This document shows positions 23,497 through 32,438 of a stretch of DNA of 64,000 nucleotides, in pieces; the first letter of the stretch is position 1, and every line of letters starts with the position of its first letter. Below the pieces are notes generated by a model that saw only the letters and a list, made by a program, of their open reading frames with translations, ran no database searches and had not been told where the DNA came from. Both the position numbers and the translations under genes were made by a program. Source of the stretch: Sagittula stellata E-37 (GTDB lineage: Bacteria > Pseudomonadota > Alphaproteobacteria > Rhodobacterales > Rhodobacteraceae); contig NZ_CP155729.1 of the NCBI RefSeq assembly GCF_039724765.1, forward strand, positions 3,419,501-3,483,500. The letters run 5' to 3'.

Positions 23497-24733
23497 CGAC
23501 GACGGGCACGCCGACCTCGGCTCCCACGATTCCTTTGCGAACGGCGCGCCGTACAACACCTTTGCGCGCATGCGCTCGGACACGCCCTGCGCGTGGTCGG
23601 ACTTCGAACACGGCGAGGGTTACTGGTCGATCACCCGCCATGAGGACATCGTGCAGATGATCCGCGATACGGAGACCTTCACCTCCGCCCGCGGCATCCG
23701 GATGGAGGACCAGACCCACGAGGAATACATGGCCCGCCGCACCTTCCAGGAGACCGACGGACGCGAGCATCGCAAGGTCCGCATGAAGGTGGCCAAGGCA
23801 TTCTCCGCCCCTGTGGTGGCAGGCTTCGAAGGGCAGATCCGCGACCTTTGCGGGCCGATCCTCGACCGCGCGCTGGACATGGGCAGCTTCGACGCCACGC
23901 GCGAGATCGCCCGCGAACTGCCGATGCGGATGCTCGGCCAGATCTTGGGGACTCCGGAAGAGGACCTGCCGTGGCTGGTCGAGAAGGGCGACGCGCTGAT
24001 GGCCAATTCCGATCCCGACTTCACCGAGCATGTTGTCGACCGTATGGACACCGACGCCTACCGCATGATGCCGTTCAACTCTCCGGCCGGCGCCGAACTT
24101 TATGAATACGCCCGTGACCTGATGGACCGGAAGAACGCCGCCGGGGACACTGACGGCGTGCTGCATATGGTCCTTCAGCCCGACGAAAACGGCGAGGCGA
24201 TCTCGGAGACGGAGTTCCGCAACTTCTTCTGTCTGCTGGTCGCGGCGGGCAACGACACGACGCGTTACTCCATTGCCGCGGGCATACAGGCGCTGGCCCG
24301 GCAGCCCGGCCTTCTGGAACAGTTCCAATCCGGCGAGGTCTGGGCCACCGGCACGGACGAGATCGTTCGTTGGGCGTCGCCCGCCACCTACTTCCGCCGC
24401 ACGGCCACGAAAGATGTCGAGGTGCACGGCCAGACCATCCGCGCGGGCGACAAGGTGCTGTATTGGTTCGCTTCCGCCAACCGAGACGACACGATATTCG
24501 AAGATCCCTACAGGCTGGACCTGACGCGCAAACCCAACCGCCAACTGGCCTGGGGCCAAGGCGGTCCGCATGTCTGCCTCGGGATGCACCTTGCCCGGCT
24601 GGAGGTCCGCGTGCTGTTTCAGGAACTCTGCGCCCGGATCAAGGCTATCGCGCCCGCCGGTCAGGAGGCCTTCGTCCGCTCGAACTTCGTCAACGGGATC
24701 AAGCGTCTGCCCGTGACCGTCACCCCGGCATAG
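23477..24733 (+). CDS. Cytochrome P450
   Basis: A 418-residue soluble bacterial P450 that inserts one oxygen atom into its substrate, needing electrons from a ferredoxin and reductase not found in this window. The heme ligand is Cys367 in WGQGGPHVCLG (the usual leading Phe is Trp), the oxygen-activating I-helix is AAGNDTT (256-262), and the K-helix ExxR is E295-R298. It overlaps tctA by 20 bp and precedes a glutamine-synthetase-like ligase, so its likely role is oxidation, for example N-dealkylation or hydroxylation, of the imported compound or its gamma-glutamyl derivative. Family number and substrate cannot be told. Confidence 0.9.
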   Translation: MTIWVPDDDGHADLGSHDSFANGAPYNTFARMRSDTPCAWSDFEHGEGYWSITRHEDIVQMIRDTETFTSARGIRMEDQTHEEYMARRTFQETDGREHRKVRMKVAKAFSAPVVAGFEGQIRDLCGPILDRALDMGSFDATREIARELPMRMLGQILGTPEEDLPWLVEKGDALMANSDPDFTEHVVDRMDTDAYRMMPFNSPAGAELYEYARDLMDRKNAAGDTDGVLHMVLQPDENGEAISETEFRNFFCLLVAAGNDTTRYSIAAGIQALARQPGLLEQFQSGEVWATGTDEIVRWASPATYFRRTATKDVEVHGQTIRAGDKVLYWFASANRDDTIFEDPYRLDLTRKPNRQLAWGQGGPHVCLGMHLARLEVRVLFQELCARIKAIAPAGQEAFVRSNFVNGIKRLPVTVTPA

Positions 24734-24749
24734 GGCACCGGCCCGCCGT

Positions 24750-24798
24750 TTCGCTACTTGAGGACAGTTCATGTCCTACCGCTTCGCTACTTGAGGAC
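24750..24798 (+). repeat. 33-bp tandem duplication with 7-codon leader frame
   Basis: TTCGCTACTTGAGGAC occurs at 24750-24765 and again at 24783-24798. Each copy carries a TTGAGGAC ribosome site: the first precedes ATG 24771, which opens MSYRFAT and stops at 24794 within the second ribosome site; the second precedes the ligase ATG 24802. The layout suggests translational coupling or ribosome reloading. Confidence 0.6.
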
Positions 24799-24801
24799 CC
24801 T

Positions 24802-26091
24802 ATGCAAGACCGCCTGCGCGCCATGTTCTGCGACCACCTCTCGATCTGCCGGGGGAAGTACCTGCCGGGATCCAAGATCGGCGACGAAAACAGCCGCTTC
24901 GCCCGTGCGACCTTTGGTGTGCACTACGACCGCGACCTTTTGCTGGACGCGCCGCACGCCAAGGTGCGTGAAGGGATGCCCGACATGGAACTGCGCTGGC
25001 AGGCCTCCGACATCCGCGAGGGATGGGAGCCGTCGACCCGCGTGGTGCTGGGCGACCTCTACGACGAGGACGGCCCCCTGCCCCTCTGTCCTCGCGGCGC
25101 GTTGAAACGGGCCATCGCGGACTGGGGAAAGATGGGGTTGAAACCGAAGCTGGGGATCGAACTTGAGGCCTTCGCTTTGCAGGGCGACGAGACCGGCCGC
25201 CTGCGGCCATACGATGCGCCGGGCGGCGTGGTCTACGGCACCGGCCCATTTGCCGACCCGATGCACATCAACGACATGATCTGGGCAAAGGCCGAGGCCC
25301 TGGGCTTCCGGCTGGACATGATCACCGCCGAATACGACAGCCCGCAGTACGAATACACGCTGACCTTCGACGACGCGCTCAAGGCGGTGGACGATATCGT
25401 TCTGTTCCGCCAGATGGCCCGAGAGGTCGCGCTGAACCACGGCGTCGTGCTGACTTTCCTGCCGAAACCAATCCCGGAACTGGGCGGCTCCGGCATGCAT
25501 ATCAACTTCTCCTTCACCGACGACAGCGGGCAGAACGCGCTGTCGAACGGGCCGAAGGGTGGCCCCGATCACCTGAACGACCTGTCGCGCGGCTGTCTTG
25601 CCGGGCTGGTGCGCCACCACAAGGGGCTGGCCGGGCTGGTCGCGCCGACGACGGGCAGCTACCTGCGCCTGCAACCCGGCGCCATGTCGGGTTACTGGCG
25701 GAACTGGGGCGGCGACCATCGCGGCGTGACCACGCGCATCTCGACCGAGGGCGGCGCCAAGGCCCGGCTGGAACACCGGATGGCCGACGCCTCCGCCAAC
25801 CCCTACACCGCCGCCGCCGCCGTGCTTCAGGCCGCACGCCTGGGGGTCGAGGGCAAGTACGACCTGCCGCCGATGGAGACGGGCGACGGTTTTGACCGCA
25901 TCGACGCCAAGGACAGCAGCGCGCAGAACCTGCGGCAGGCGGTGCGCGACCTGTCCACCGACACCGCGCTGACGGACGCCGTGGGGCCGGAGCTTTGCGC
26001 GCATCAGGTCTTCATGAAGGAACGCGAGTTCCGCAAAACCCGCGACCTGGAGCCGAACGCGCTCCTGGATTTCTATGTGTGGTTCGTGTGA
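24802..26091 (+). CDS. Glutamine-synthetase-like gamma-glutamyl-amine ligase
   Basis: A 429-residue protein of the glutamine synthetase fold but of the PuuA/GlnT-type group, which joins glutamate to amines with ATP rather than making glutamine. Visible catalytic features are GIELEAFAL (metal-binding Glu), TAEYDSPQYEYTL, GGSGMHINFSF (HINF His), GSYLRLQPG and the C-terminal RLEHRMADASANPY. The ATG at 24802 follows a duplicated ribosome site. The gene for a class I amidotransferase-like hydrolase overlaps its stop (TGATG), as in aniline and putrescine pathways where a ligase and a gamma-glutamyl hydrolase are paired. The amine is unknown. Confidence 0.82.
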   Translation: MQDRLRAMFCDHLSICRGKYLPGSKIGDENSRFARATFGVHYDRDLLLDAPHAKVREGMPDMELRWQASDIREGWEPSTRVVLGDLYDEDGPLPLCPRGALKRAIADWGKMGLKPKLGIELEAFALQGDETGRLRPYDAPGGVVYGTGPFADPMHINDMIWAKAEALGFRLDMITAEYDSPQYEYTLTFDDALKAVDDIVLFRQMAREVALNHGVVLTFLPKPIPELGGSGMHINFSFTDDSGQNALSNGPKGGPDHLNDLSRGCLAGLVRHHKGLAGLVAPTTGSYLRLQPGAMSGYWRNWGGDHRGVTTRISTEGGAKARLEHRMADASANPYTAAAAVLQAARLGVEGKYDLPPMETGDGFDRIDAKDSSAQNLRQAVRDLSTDTALTDAVGPELCAHQVFMKEREFRKTRDLEPNALLDFYVWFV

Positions 26092-26795
26092 TGCACATTG
26101 CCATCCTCATAACCAACACCGACTTCAGCGACTTCGCGGCAGCCCGAGCGGACGACGGAGAGAAGTTCGCCACGCTACTGGGCACCTCCCGCCCGGATTG
26201 GCGGTTTTCGACCTTCTGGGTCTGCAAGGGCGACTTCCCCGACGATGCATCGGCGTTCGACGGGATCGTGGTCACCGGCAGCCCCGCAAGCGTGACGGAG
26301 GACGCCCCATGGATGCTACGCCTGCGCGACATGCTGCTGGCCGCTATCGACCGCCAGCAGAAGGTGTTCGGCGCCTGTTTCGGCCACCAGCTAATCGCCC
26401 GCGCGCTTGGCGCCCCGATCGTCCGCAATCCTCTGGGATGGGGGCATGGATTGCTGGCGTTGCGCCGGGTCGCGCCGATGCCCTGGGCCACAGGTTCGGA
26501 CCAGATGCTTTTCTACGGCTCGCATATCGAGCAGGTGGCGGAGGCGCCCCAAGGCACCCAAATCGTCTATGAGGGGGACGGGTTGCCAGTGGGCGGGCTG
26601 ACGATGGGCGACCACCTGTTTACCGTTCAACATCACCCAGAGATGTCACACGGGTTCATTTGCGACCTGATCGAAGAATACGCAGACGTCGTCGGGCCGG
26701 AAGTCACCGCGCGCGCGCACGAAAGCCTTCACCAACACGCAGACCGTGACGCCATCGGCGAAGAGATCGTCCGTTTCTTCGAGTGGGGGCGCTGA
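26091..26795 (+). CDS. Class I glutamine amidotransferase-like hydrolase
   Basis: A 234-residue stand-alone GATase1 protein. The catalytic triad is visible: Cys in FGACFGHQLIA, His and Glu in QHHPEMS. Such proteins beside a gamma-glutamyl ligase hydrolyse gamma-glutamyl amides (as PuuD does for gamma-Glu-GABA) or transfer glutamine nitrogen to the ligase (as suggested for aniline oxidation systems). The ATG overlaps the ligase stop and its own stop overlaps the IclR start, so ligase, hydrolase and regulator are translated as a chain. Confidence 0.8.
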   Translation: MHIAILITNTDFSDFAAARADDGEKFATLLGTSRPDWRFSTFWVCKGDFPDDASAFDGIVVTGSPASVTEDAPWMLRLRDMLLAAIDRQQKVFGACFGHQLIARALGAPIVRNPLGWGHGLLALRRVAPMPWATGSDQMLFYGSHIEQVAEAPQGTQIVYEGDGLPVGGLTMGDHLFTVQHHPEMSHGFICDLIEEYADVVGPEVTARAHESLHQHADRDAIGEEIVRFFEWGR

Positions 26796-27586
26796 TGGGC
26801 ACGATCACCAAGGCGCTGGACCTCTTGAACCATTTCTCTGCCGCGCGGGCGGAAATCGGGCTGGGTGAGTTCGCCCGCCTCGCCGGGCGCGACAAGGCGA
26901 CCGTGCACCGCCACCTGACCGAGCTGACGGAAAACGGCTTCCTCGAACAGCATCCCGTGACGCGCGCCTACCGGCTTGGCCCCGCGCTGTTGCGGCTGGC
27001 CGGTGTGCGCGAGGCCGCCTTCCCCGTGCGCAAGCTGCTCCGGCCCATCGTGACGGCGCTGGCCGAAGCGACGGGAGAGTTGGCGCATGCCTCGATCCTG
27101 CAGGGCGATGCCCTGTCGACGGTGGTCCATGCCGATCCCCACCTGCACGGCATCCAGGTCCACTTCGACGAAGCCGAAGTGCTGCCGCTGCACGCAACGT
27201 CCTCCGGTCTGGCGGTGCTGGCCTTTGGACCCGAGGACCTGCGCGCACGGGTACTGTCGCGGCCGCTGACCCATCACACCGGCAAGACGGTCACCGATCC
27301 GGCCCGGCTCAAGGCGATGATCGAGGAGGTCAGGCAAAGCGGCCTCGCCCAGTCCGATGGAACTTTCGACGCCGAAGTCGCCTCGCAGGGGGTGCCGATC
27401 TATGGCGAGGACGGACGGGTGATCGGCGCACTGTCGGTTGCGGTTCCGGCAGTCCGCGCCCGCCCTGAACGCCTCGCCGACATTGCGGAGAAACTGCGCC
27501 ATGCCGCCCACGACGCCTCGCGTTCGATGGGCGGGTCATGGCCCGAAACACATGAAACACGCCGGCCCAGTCCGGCGGAACGATAA
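26795..27586 (+). CDS. IclR-family transcriptional regulator
   Basis: A 263-residue regulator. The N-terminal winged helix (about 1-65: ITKALDLLNHFS, GRDKATVHRHLTELTENGF) is followed by the IclR effector-binding domain (LHATSSGLAVLAF, QGVPIYGEDGRVIGALSVAVP). It starts within the stop of the hydrolase gene, so it is made together with the enzymes. It is the only regulator in this 14-kb catabolic block and the best candidate for binding the paired sites at 20191-20207 and 20319-20335. The ligand is probably the imported compound or an intermediate. Confidence 0.88.
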   Translation: MGTITKALDLLNHFSAARAEIGLGEFARLAGRDKATVHRHLTELTENGFLEQHPVTRAYRLGPALLRLAGVREAAFPVRKLLRPIVTALAEATGELAHASILQGDALSTVVHADPHLHGIQVHFDEAEVLPLHATSSGLAVLAFGPEDLRARVLSRPLTHHTGKTVTDPARLKAMIEEVRQSGLAQSDGTFDAEVASQGVPIYGEDGRVIGALSVAVPAVRARPERLADIAEKLRHAAHDASRSMGGSWPETHETRRPSPAER

Positions 27587-27595
27587 GAGGCCCCG

Positions 27596-28951
27596 ATGAA
27601 AGACAGCAACTTCCTCAAGGAAAACAACGCCCGGCACCTGTGGCACCCGATGGCGCATCCGGCTGACAGCCTGGCCAATCCGCCCGACATCATCGTCGGT
27701 GGCGAAGGGGTGGAGATCACCGATGTCGATGGTTTTCGCTCCGTGGATGCGGTGGGCGGCCTGTGGAACGTGAACCTCGGCTATTCCTGCCAGCCCGTGA
27801 AGGACGCCATCACGGCACAGCTCGACAAGCTGCCCTACTACTCGATCTTCCGGGGCACCTCGAACGACGCGGTGATCGAGCTGTCGTGGATGCTGAAGGA
27901 GTTCTTCGCCCCCGACGGGCTGAGCCGTGCCTTCTTCACCTCTGGCGGATCGGATTCGGTCGAGGTGTCTCTGCGCCTTGCCCGCCAATACCACAAGGTG
28001 CGGGGCGAGGCCGGGCGGACCAAGTTCCTGAGCCTTAAGAAGGGCTACCACGGCACACACACGCTGGGCGCCTCGGTAAACGGCAACGCGAACTTCCGCA
28101 CCCAGTACGAGCCGCTGATGGCGGGCTGCTTCCACATCCCCGCCCCCTACACCTATCGCAACCCCTTCAACGAAACGGACCCGGAGCGGCTGGCGCAGAT
28201 GTGCCTTGCAGCGCTGGAGGACGAGATCGCTTTCCAGGGCGCGGGCACCATCGCCGCCTTCATCATGGAACCGGTACTTGGCGCTGGCGGGGTCATTCCA
28301 CCGCACGAAAGCTTCATGCCCGGCGTGCGCGAGATCTGCGACCGCAACGGCATCTTGCTGATCGCAGACGAAGTCATCACGGCCTTCGGGCGCACCGGCG
28401 ACTGGACCGGTTCGCGTCACTGGGGCGTGCAACCCGACATGGCCTGCACCGCGAAGGCGATCACCAACGGGTACTTCCCCTTCGGTGCGGTCATGCTGTC
28501 GGACAAAATCGTGGAGGTCTTCGAATCTGACACTTCCGGCAAGGCGTCCATCGGATCGGGCTACACGTATTCCGGTCATCCGGTGGGGGCCGCGGCCGCC
28601 ATCGCCTGCCTGAAGGAAACGGAGCGGCTGTCGGTCAAGGACAATGCGGCGGCGCGGGGGGCGCAGCTTTTCGACGGCTTGAAAGCGTTGCAGGCGAAGT
28701 TCGAGTTGATCGGCGACGTGCGCGGCGGGCACGGTCTGATGTGCGCGCTGGAGCTTGTGTCCGACCGTGCCTCCAAGACCGCAATCGACAAGAAGACCGT
28801 CGGCCGGATCCACCGCGCAACCTACGAGGCGGGCGCGATGGTGCGGGTCTCTGGCCCGAACATCATCCTGTCGCCACCGCTGGTCCTGACGGCGGCGCAT
28901 GTGGACACGATCCTGTCGGCGCTCGATGCCGGGTTCGCTTCGGTCGCGTGA
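27596..28951 (+). CDS. Class III pyridoxal-phosphate aminotransferase
   Basis: A 451-residue omega-aminotransferase. Signatures are FFTSGGSDSVEVSLRLARQY, GYHGTHTLGASV, the Asp of LLIADEVITAFGRTG and the cofactor Lys in CTAKAITNGYFP. It moves an amino group from an omega-amino acid or diamine to a keto acid such as pyruvate. It closes the rightward operon, 9 bp after the IclR gene, and would supply or remove the amino group of the substrate handled by the ligase and aldehyde dehydrogenase. A strong hairpin terminator follows. Confidence 0.88.
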   Translation: MKDSNFLKENNARHLWHPMAHPADSLANPPDIIVGGEGVEITDVDGFRSVDAVGGLWNVNLGYSCQPVKDAITAQLDKLPYYSIFRGTSNDAVIELSWMLKEFFAPDGLSRAFFTSGGSDSVEVSLRLARQYHKVRGEAGRTKFLSLKKGYHGTHTLGASVNGNANFRTQYEPLMAGCFHIPAPYTYRNPFNETDPERLAQMCLAALEDEIAFQGAGTIAAFIMEPVLGAGGVIPPHESFMPGVREICDRNGILLIADEVITAFGRTGDWTGSRHWGVQPDMACTAKAITNGYFPFGAVMLSDKIVEVFESDTSGKASIGSGYTYSGHPVGAAAAIACLKETERLSVKDNAAARGAQLFDGLKALQAKFELIGDVRGGHGLMCALELVSDRASKTAIDKKTVGRIHRATYEAGAMVRVSGPNIILSPPLVLTAAHVDTILSALDAGFASVA

Positions 28952-28955
28952 CCCT

Positions 28956-28985
28956 GTTGCGCGCCCCGTAACCGGGGCGCGCAAC
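28956..28985. terminator. Bidirectional terminator
   Basis: A perfect 12-bp stem (GTTGCGCGCCCC with GGGGCGCGCAAC) around a 6-nt loop lies between the convergent aminotransferase and mannonate dehydratase genes, with no long U run on either strand. Confidence 0.65.
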
Positions 28986-28993
28986 GGCGCAGA

Positions 28994-30166
28994 TCAGCCC
29001 GCCTTCAACGCGGCGATGACACCCCGCATCTCGGCCAGGCCCCGCATCCGCCCGATCAGCGGGTAACCGGGGAAATTGTCGCGGGTCAGGTCGTCAAGCA
29101 GGTCGTGACCATGATCGGGGCGCCAAGGGATGTTCGCATCCGCGCGGCCATCGGCCTGACGCTTTGCCTCTTCGTCCAGCAAGACGCGCGCCAGCGCCAC
29201 CATGTCCGTGTCGCCTTCCAGGTGCGCCGCCTCTTCGAACGACCCGTCGGGTTCCTTGCGCACATTGCGGAGGTGGGCGAAGTGGATGCGGTCGGCGTGG
29301 GTGCGGGCGATGGCGACGGGATCGTTCGCAGGCCCTGCCCCCAGAGAACCGGAACAAAGCGTCAGTCCGTTTGCGACGCTGTCGACCGCGCCCATCACCC
29401 AGGCCACGTCCTCGGCGCCCGAGACGACCCTTGGCAGGCCCAGGATGTCGCGCGGGGGATCGTCCGGATGCACGCAAAGCCGCACGCCAAGCTCTTCCGC
29501 GGTCGGCACCACTTCTTCGAGGAACCGCTTGAAGTTGGCGCGGATGTCGTCGCGGGTCATGCCGTCGTAACGGGCCAGCGCCGCGCGGAGCTGTTCGATG
29601 TCGTAGCGGTCGTAGGCACCCGGCAAACCGCACATGATGGCATTCAGCAGCGCGGCGCGATCGTCATCGGAAGAGGCCTCGTGCCACGCCGCCGCCTTCG
29701 TGACGACCGCTGCGGAATAGTCATCTTCCGCTGCCGCGCGGCCCAGCATGTGCAGCTCGAACGCCGCCATCTTGACCGCGTCGAAGCGCAGGCAGGTTCC
29801 GCCCGAGACCACCGGTGCGGCAAGGTCCGTCCGTGTCCAATCGATCAGCGGCATGAAGTTGTAACAGATCGCGGTGACACCCTCGGCCGCGAGGTTGGCC
29901 ATCGATTGCCGATAGTGCGCGAACAACGTCCCGAGGTCGCCGCTCCCCAGCTTGATGTCTTCGTGCAGTGGCAGGCTTTCGCAGACGACCCATTCCATCC
30001 CGGCGGCGCGTATGCGGGCGGTACGCTTGGCGACCGCATCTCGCGGCCACACCTCGCCATAGGGGATTTCGTGCAGCGCGGTCACGATGCCGGATGCGCC
30101 GGTCTGGAGGATCTGGTTCAGCGAGATCGTGTCGAGATCCCCATACCACCGCCAGCTTTCGATCAT
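28994..30166 (-). CDS. uxuA: D-mannonate dehydratase
   Basis: A 390-residue UxuA, which dehydrates D-mannonate to 2-keto-3-deoxygluconate in hexuronate breakdown. The family start MIESWRWYG, the motif GIVTALHEIPYGEVW, metal-binding CVHPDDPP, and HFAHLRN with FPGYPLIGRMRGLAEMRG near the end are all present and the length is normal. The ATG at 30166 has AAGAGAA upstream. It is a single-gene unit here; uxaC, uxaB and kdgK are not in the window. A GntR-type palindrome lies 47 bp upstream. Confidence 0.92.
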   Translation of the reverse strand: MIESWRWYGDLDTISLNQILQTGASGIVTALHEIPYGEVWPRDAVAKRTARIRAAGMEWVVCESLPLHEDIKLGSGDLGTLFAHYRQSMANLAAEGVTAICYNFMPLIDWTRTDLAAPVVSGGTCLRFDAVKMAAFELHMLGRAAAEDDYSAAVVTKAAAWHEASSDDDRAALLNAIMCGLPGAYDRYDIEQLRAALARYDGMTRDDIRANFKRFLEEVVPTAEELGVRLCVHPDDPPRDILGLPRVVSGAEDVAWVMGAVDSVANGLTLCSGSLGAGPANDPVAIARTHADRIHFAHLRNVRKEPDGSFEEAAHLEGDTDMVALARVLLDEEAKRQADGRADANIPWRPDHGHDLLDDLTRDNFPGYPLIGRMRGLAEMRGVIAALKAG

Positions 30167-30212
30167 GTCGTTCTCTTCCCTGCCTGGACACCACCTGCGT
30201 GGCATGGGATTC

Positions 30213-30222
30213 TGGTATACCA
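30213..30222. promoter_or_regulatory. GntR/UxuR-type operator before uxuA
   Basis: TGGTATACCA is a perfect 10-bp palindrome of the form bound by FadR-subfamily GntR regulators of hexuronate genes. It lies 47 bp upstream of uxuA. No GntR gene is present in the window. Confidence 0.5.
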
Positions 30223-30393
30223 TTCAACGCGATTTGCAAACGACGGGTTGGAAAGGCCAACCGCGGTCCATGCAAATTAACCTAACGTCAACACCCGCCC
30301 ATCCGCCTTCCAATGCGGCGCGTGTCATTGCAGTTTGTCCAAACGGTGTGGCGACGGTCGCCAGCCACGCAGCGAAGAAGGTCTTGCCCCCAG

Positions 30394-31422
30394 ATGCGCG
30401 CGTTCTGTCTTTTTTTCGTCCTGCTGCTTGCAGGTCCTGTCGCCGCGCGCAGCGTGACCGATAGTGCCGGGCGCGTGGTCGAGATCCCCGATGAGGTGCA
30501 CACGGTCTTTGCCGCCGGTCCGACGGCGGCTGTACTCACCTACATCCTGAAGCCCGACACCCTTCCCGGCTGGCCGCGCGCGCTGCGCCCGTCGGAACGG
30601 CCTTACATCGCCGCCCCCTACCGGGACCTGCCGGAAACCGGGCGGCTGACCGGGCGCGGCGGAGAGGCCAACCTTGAACGGGTCCTGTCCATCGAGCCCG
30701 ATCTCATCATCGACTTCGGGTCCGTCCGGGATACCTACGTCGACCTCGCCGACCGGGTGCAGGAACAGACAGGAATTCCCTACATCCTAGTCGACGGCCG
30801 GTTCGAGGCGACGCCGGAGGCGCTTCGACTGGTCGGGGACATCCTGGGCGTGCCCGTCCGTGGCGAGACGCTGGCCGCCGATGTCGAGGAGACCTTTGCC
30901 CGGATCGACGCTCTCCTGTCGGAAATCCCGGAAGAGGACCGTCCGCGCGTCTACCTCGCACGCGGTCCGGACGGGCTGGAAACCGGGATGAAGGGCTCAA
31001 TCAACACGGAGATCATCGAGCGCGCCGGGGGCCGCAACGTCGCCGACGATGGCGGAGCGACACGCGGGCTTGTGAATGCCTCCATGGAACAGGTGATCGT
31101 GGCCAACCCCGACACCATCGTGACTTGGGACGACAACTACTACGCGAAGGTGTTCGACGATCCGATGTGGGCCGGGATCGACGCGGTGCAGCGCGGGCGG
31201 GTCTACCTGTCGCCGGTCGAGCCCTTCGGCTGGATCGACCGCCCGCCGTCGCTCAACCGGATGATCGGCCTGATCTGGATGGCCGGGCTGCTGTACCCGG
31301 AAGAGTGGACGTCGGACCTGCGTGACGACACGCGCGCGTTTTACAGCCTCTATTATCACGTGGACCTCGACGAGGACGAACTGGACAGGCTTCTGGAATG
31401 GACGGACGGGCGCCCGAGGTAG
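30394..31422 (+). CDS. Periplasmic binding protein of a metal/siderophore ABC importer
   Basis: A 342-residue receptor of the FecB/BtuF (TroA-like) fold. An N-terminal signal peptide (RAFCLFFVLLLAGPVAA) is followed by VTDSAGRVVEIP, the standard beta-strand start of the family, and by EPDLIIDFGS and ANPDTIVTWD. The run PFGWIDRPPSLNRMIGLIWM near the end is seen in receptors for iron chelates, heme-like compounds or oxyanions, so the ligand is unsure. The ATG at 30394 gives a complete signal peptide. Its 3' end overlaps the permease gene by 25 bp. No Fur box or cobalamin riboswitch could be recognised upstream. Confidence 0.82.
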   Translation: MRAFCLFFVLLLAGPVAARSVTDSAGRVVEIPDEVHTVFAAGPTAAVLTYILKPDTLPGWPRALRPSERPYIAAPYRDLPETGRLTGRGGEANLERVLSIEPDLIIDFGSVRDTYVDLADRVQEQTGIPYILVDGRFEATPEALRLVGDILGVPVRGETLAADVEETFARIDALLSEIPEEDRPRVYLARGPDGLETGMKGSINTEIIERAGGRNVADDGGATRGLVNASMEQVIVANPDTIVTWDDNYYAKVFDDPMWAGIDAVQRGRVYLSPVEPFGWIDRPPSLNRMIGLIWMAGLLYPEEWTSDLRDDTRAFYSLYYHVDLDEDELDRLLEWTDGRPR

Positions 31423-32438
31423 GCACCACACCGAGGGACCGTGTCGCGCGCTTTCCGGGGACGACCCTGATCGGTGTGCTGGTGGCGCTGGTCTGCGTGA
31501 CGGCCTTCGCTGCGATCATGATCGGCCCCTTCGCCCTTTCCCCGGGCGAGGTGCTGGCCACGCTTGTCGGCCGGGGGGACGCGCAATCCACCATCGTCGT
31601 CTGGAAGATCCGCCTGCCCCGCGTCGCCGCCGCGCTGCTGGTTGGGGCGGCATTGGCCGCCGCGGGGGCCAGCTACCAGGCCCTGTTCCGCAACCCGCTG
31701 GTGTCGCCGGATATCCTCGGTGTCTCTGCCGGGGCCGGATTGGGCGCGGTCGCGGGCATCTTCCTGTCTCTGCCCGTCGCCGCGATCCAGGGCTCCGCCT
31801 TTGTCGGAGGAATGGTCGCGGTCGGGGTGGTCATGCTGGTGGCCTCGGCGGTCCAGGGCACGGACAGGACTCTGTCTCTGGTGTTGATCGGCGTGGTGAT
31901 CGGCGCGCTGGCGGGGGCGGCAACCTCTTTGCTGAAGATCATGGCGGACCCCTACGACCAGCTTCCGGCGATCACCTTCTGGCTTCTGGGATCTCTGGCG
32001 GCGACGACCTCCGACGACATCCTGCCTGCCCTGCCCCTCGTCCTTCTTGGTCTGGTGCCGCTTTGGGTGTTGCGCTGGCGGATCAACGTCCTGTCCCTGG
32101 GCGACGAAGAGGCCCGCTCCCTCGGCATCGATGCCGGGCGCACCCGATTTCTCGTCATCGCCGCCGCCACACTCGTGACCGCAAGTGTCACGGCGCTGGC
32201 GGGGGTCGTCGGCTGGGTCGGACTGGTGATCCCGCATATCGCCCGGATGCTGGCCGGGCCGGCCTTCGGCAGGCTGCTGCCAACCTCTGTGCTGATCGGC
32301 GCACTTTACCTGCTGGTCGTCGACACCGCCGCCCGCACGCTAGCCGCCGCAGAGATCCCGCTGGGTATCCTCACGGCTGTCATCGGCGCCCCGTTCTTCG
32401 TCTGGCTCCTCGCGCGCGGACGCAGGGGCTGGAGCTGA
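31398..32438 (+). CDS. FecCD-family ABC permease
   Basis: A 346-residue inner-membrane permease with about ten membrane segments, of the BtuC/FecCD/FhuB family. Signatures are WKIRLPRVAAALLVGAALA, NPLVSPDILGVSAGAGLGA, TFWLLGSLA and the coupling region WVGLVIPHIARMLAG. It forms a homodimeric channel for an iron-chelate or related ligand. It overlaps the receptor gene and its stop overlaps the ATPase start (TGATG), so the three subunits are co-translated. Confidence 0.9.
   Translation: MDGRAPEVGTTPRDRVARFPGTTLIGVLVALVCVTAFAAIMIGPFALSPGEVLATLVGRGDAQSTIVVWKIRLPRVAAALLVGAALAAAGASYQALFRNPLVSPDILGVSAGAGLGAVAGIFLSLPVAAIQGSAFVGGMVAVGVVMLVASAVQGTDRTLSLVLIGVVIGALAGAATSLLKIMADPYDQLPAITFWLLGSLAATTSDDILPALPLVLLGLVPLWVLRWRINVLSLGDEEARSLGIDAGRTRFLVIAAATLVTASVTALAGVVGWVGLVIPHIARMLAGPAFGRLLPTSVLIGALYLLVVDTAARTLAAAEIPLGILTAVIGAPFFVWLLARGRRGWS

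Noticed and set aside
30223..30393. Cobalamin riboswitch or Fur box before the metal ABC operon
   Set aside because: No B12-box-like or convincing Fur palindrome could be seen in this stretch.
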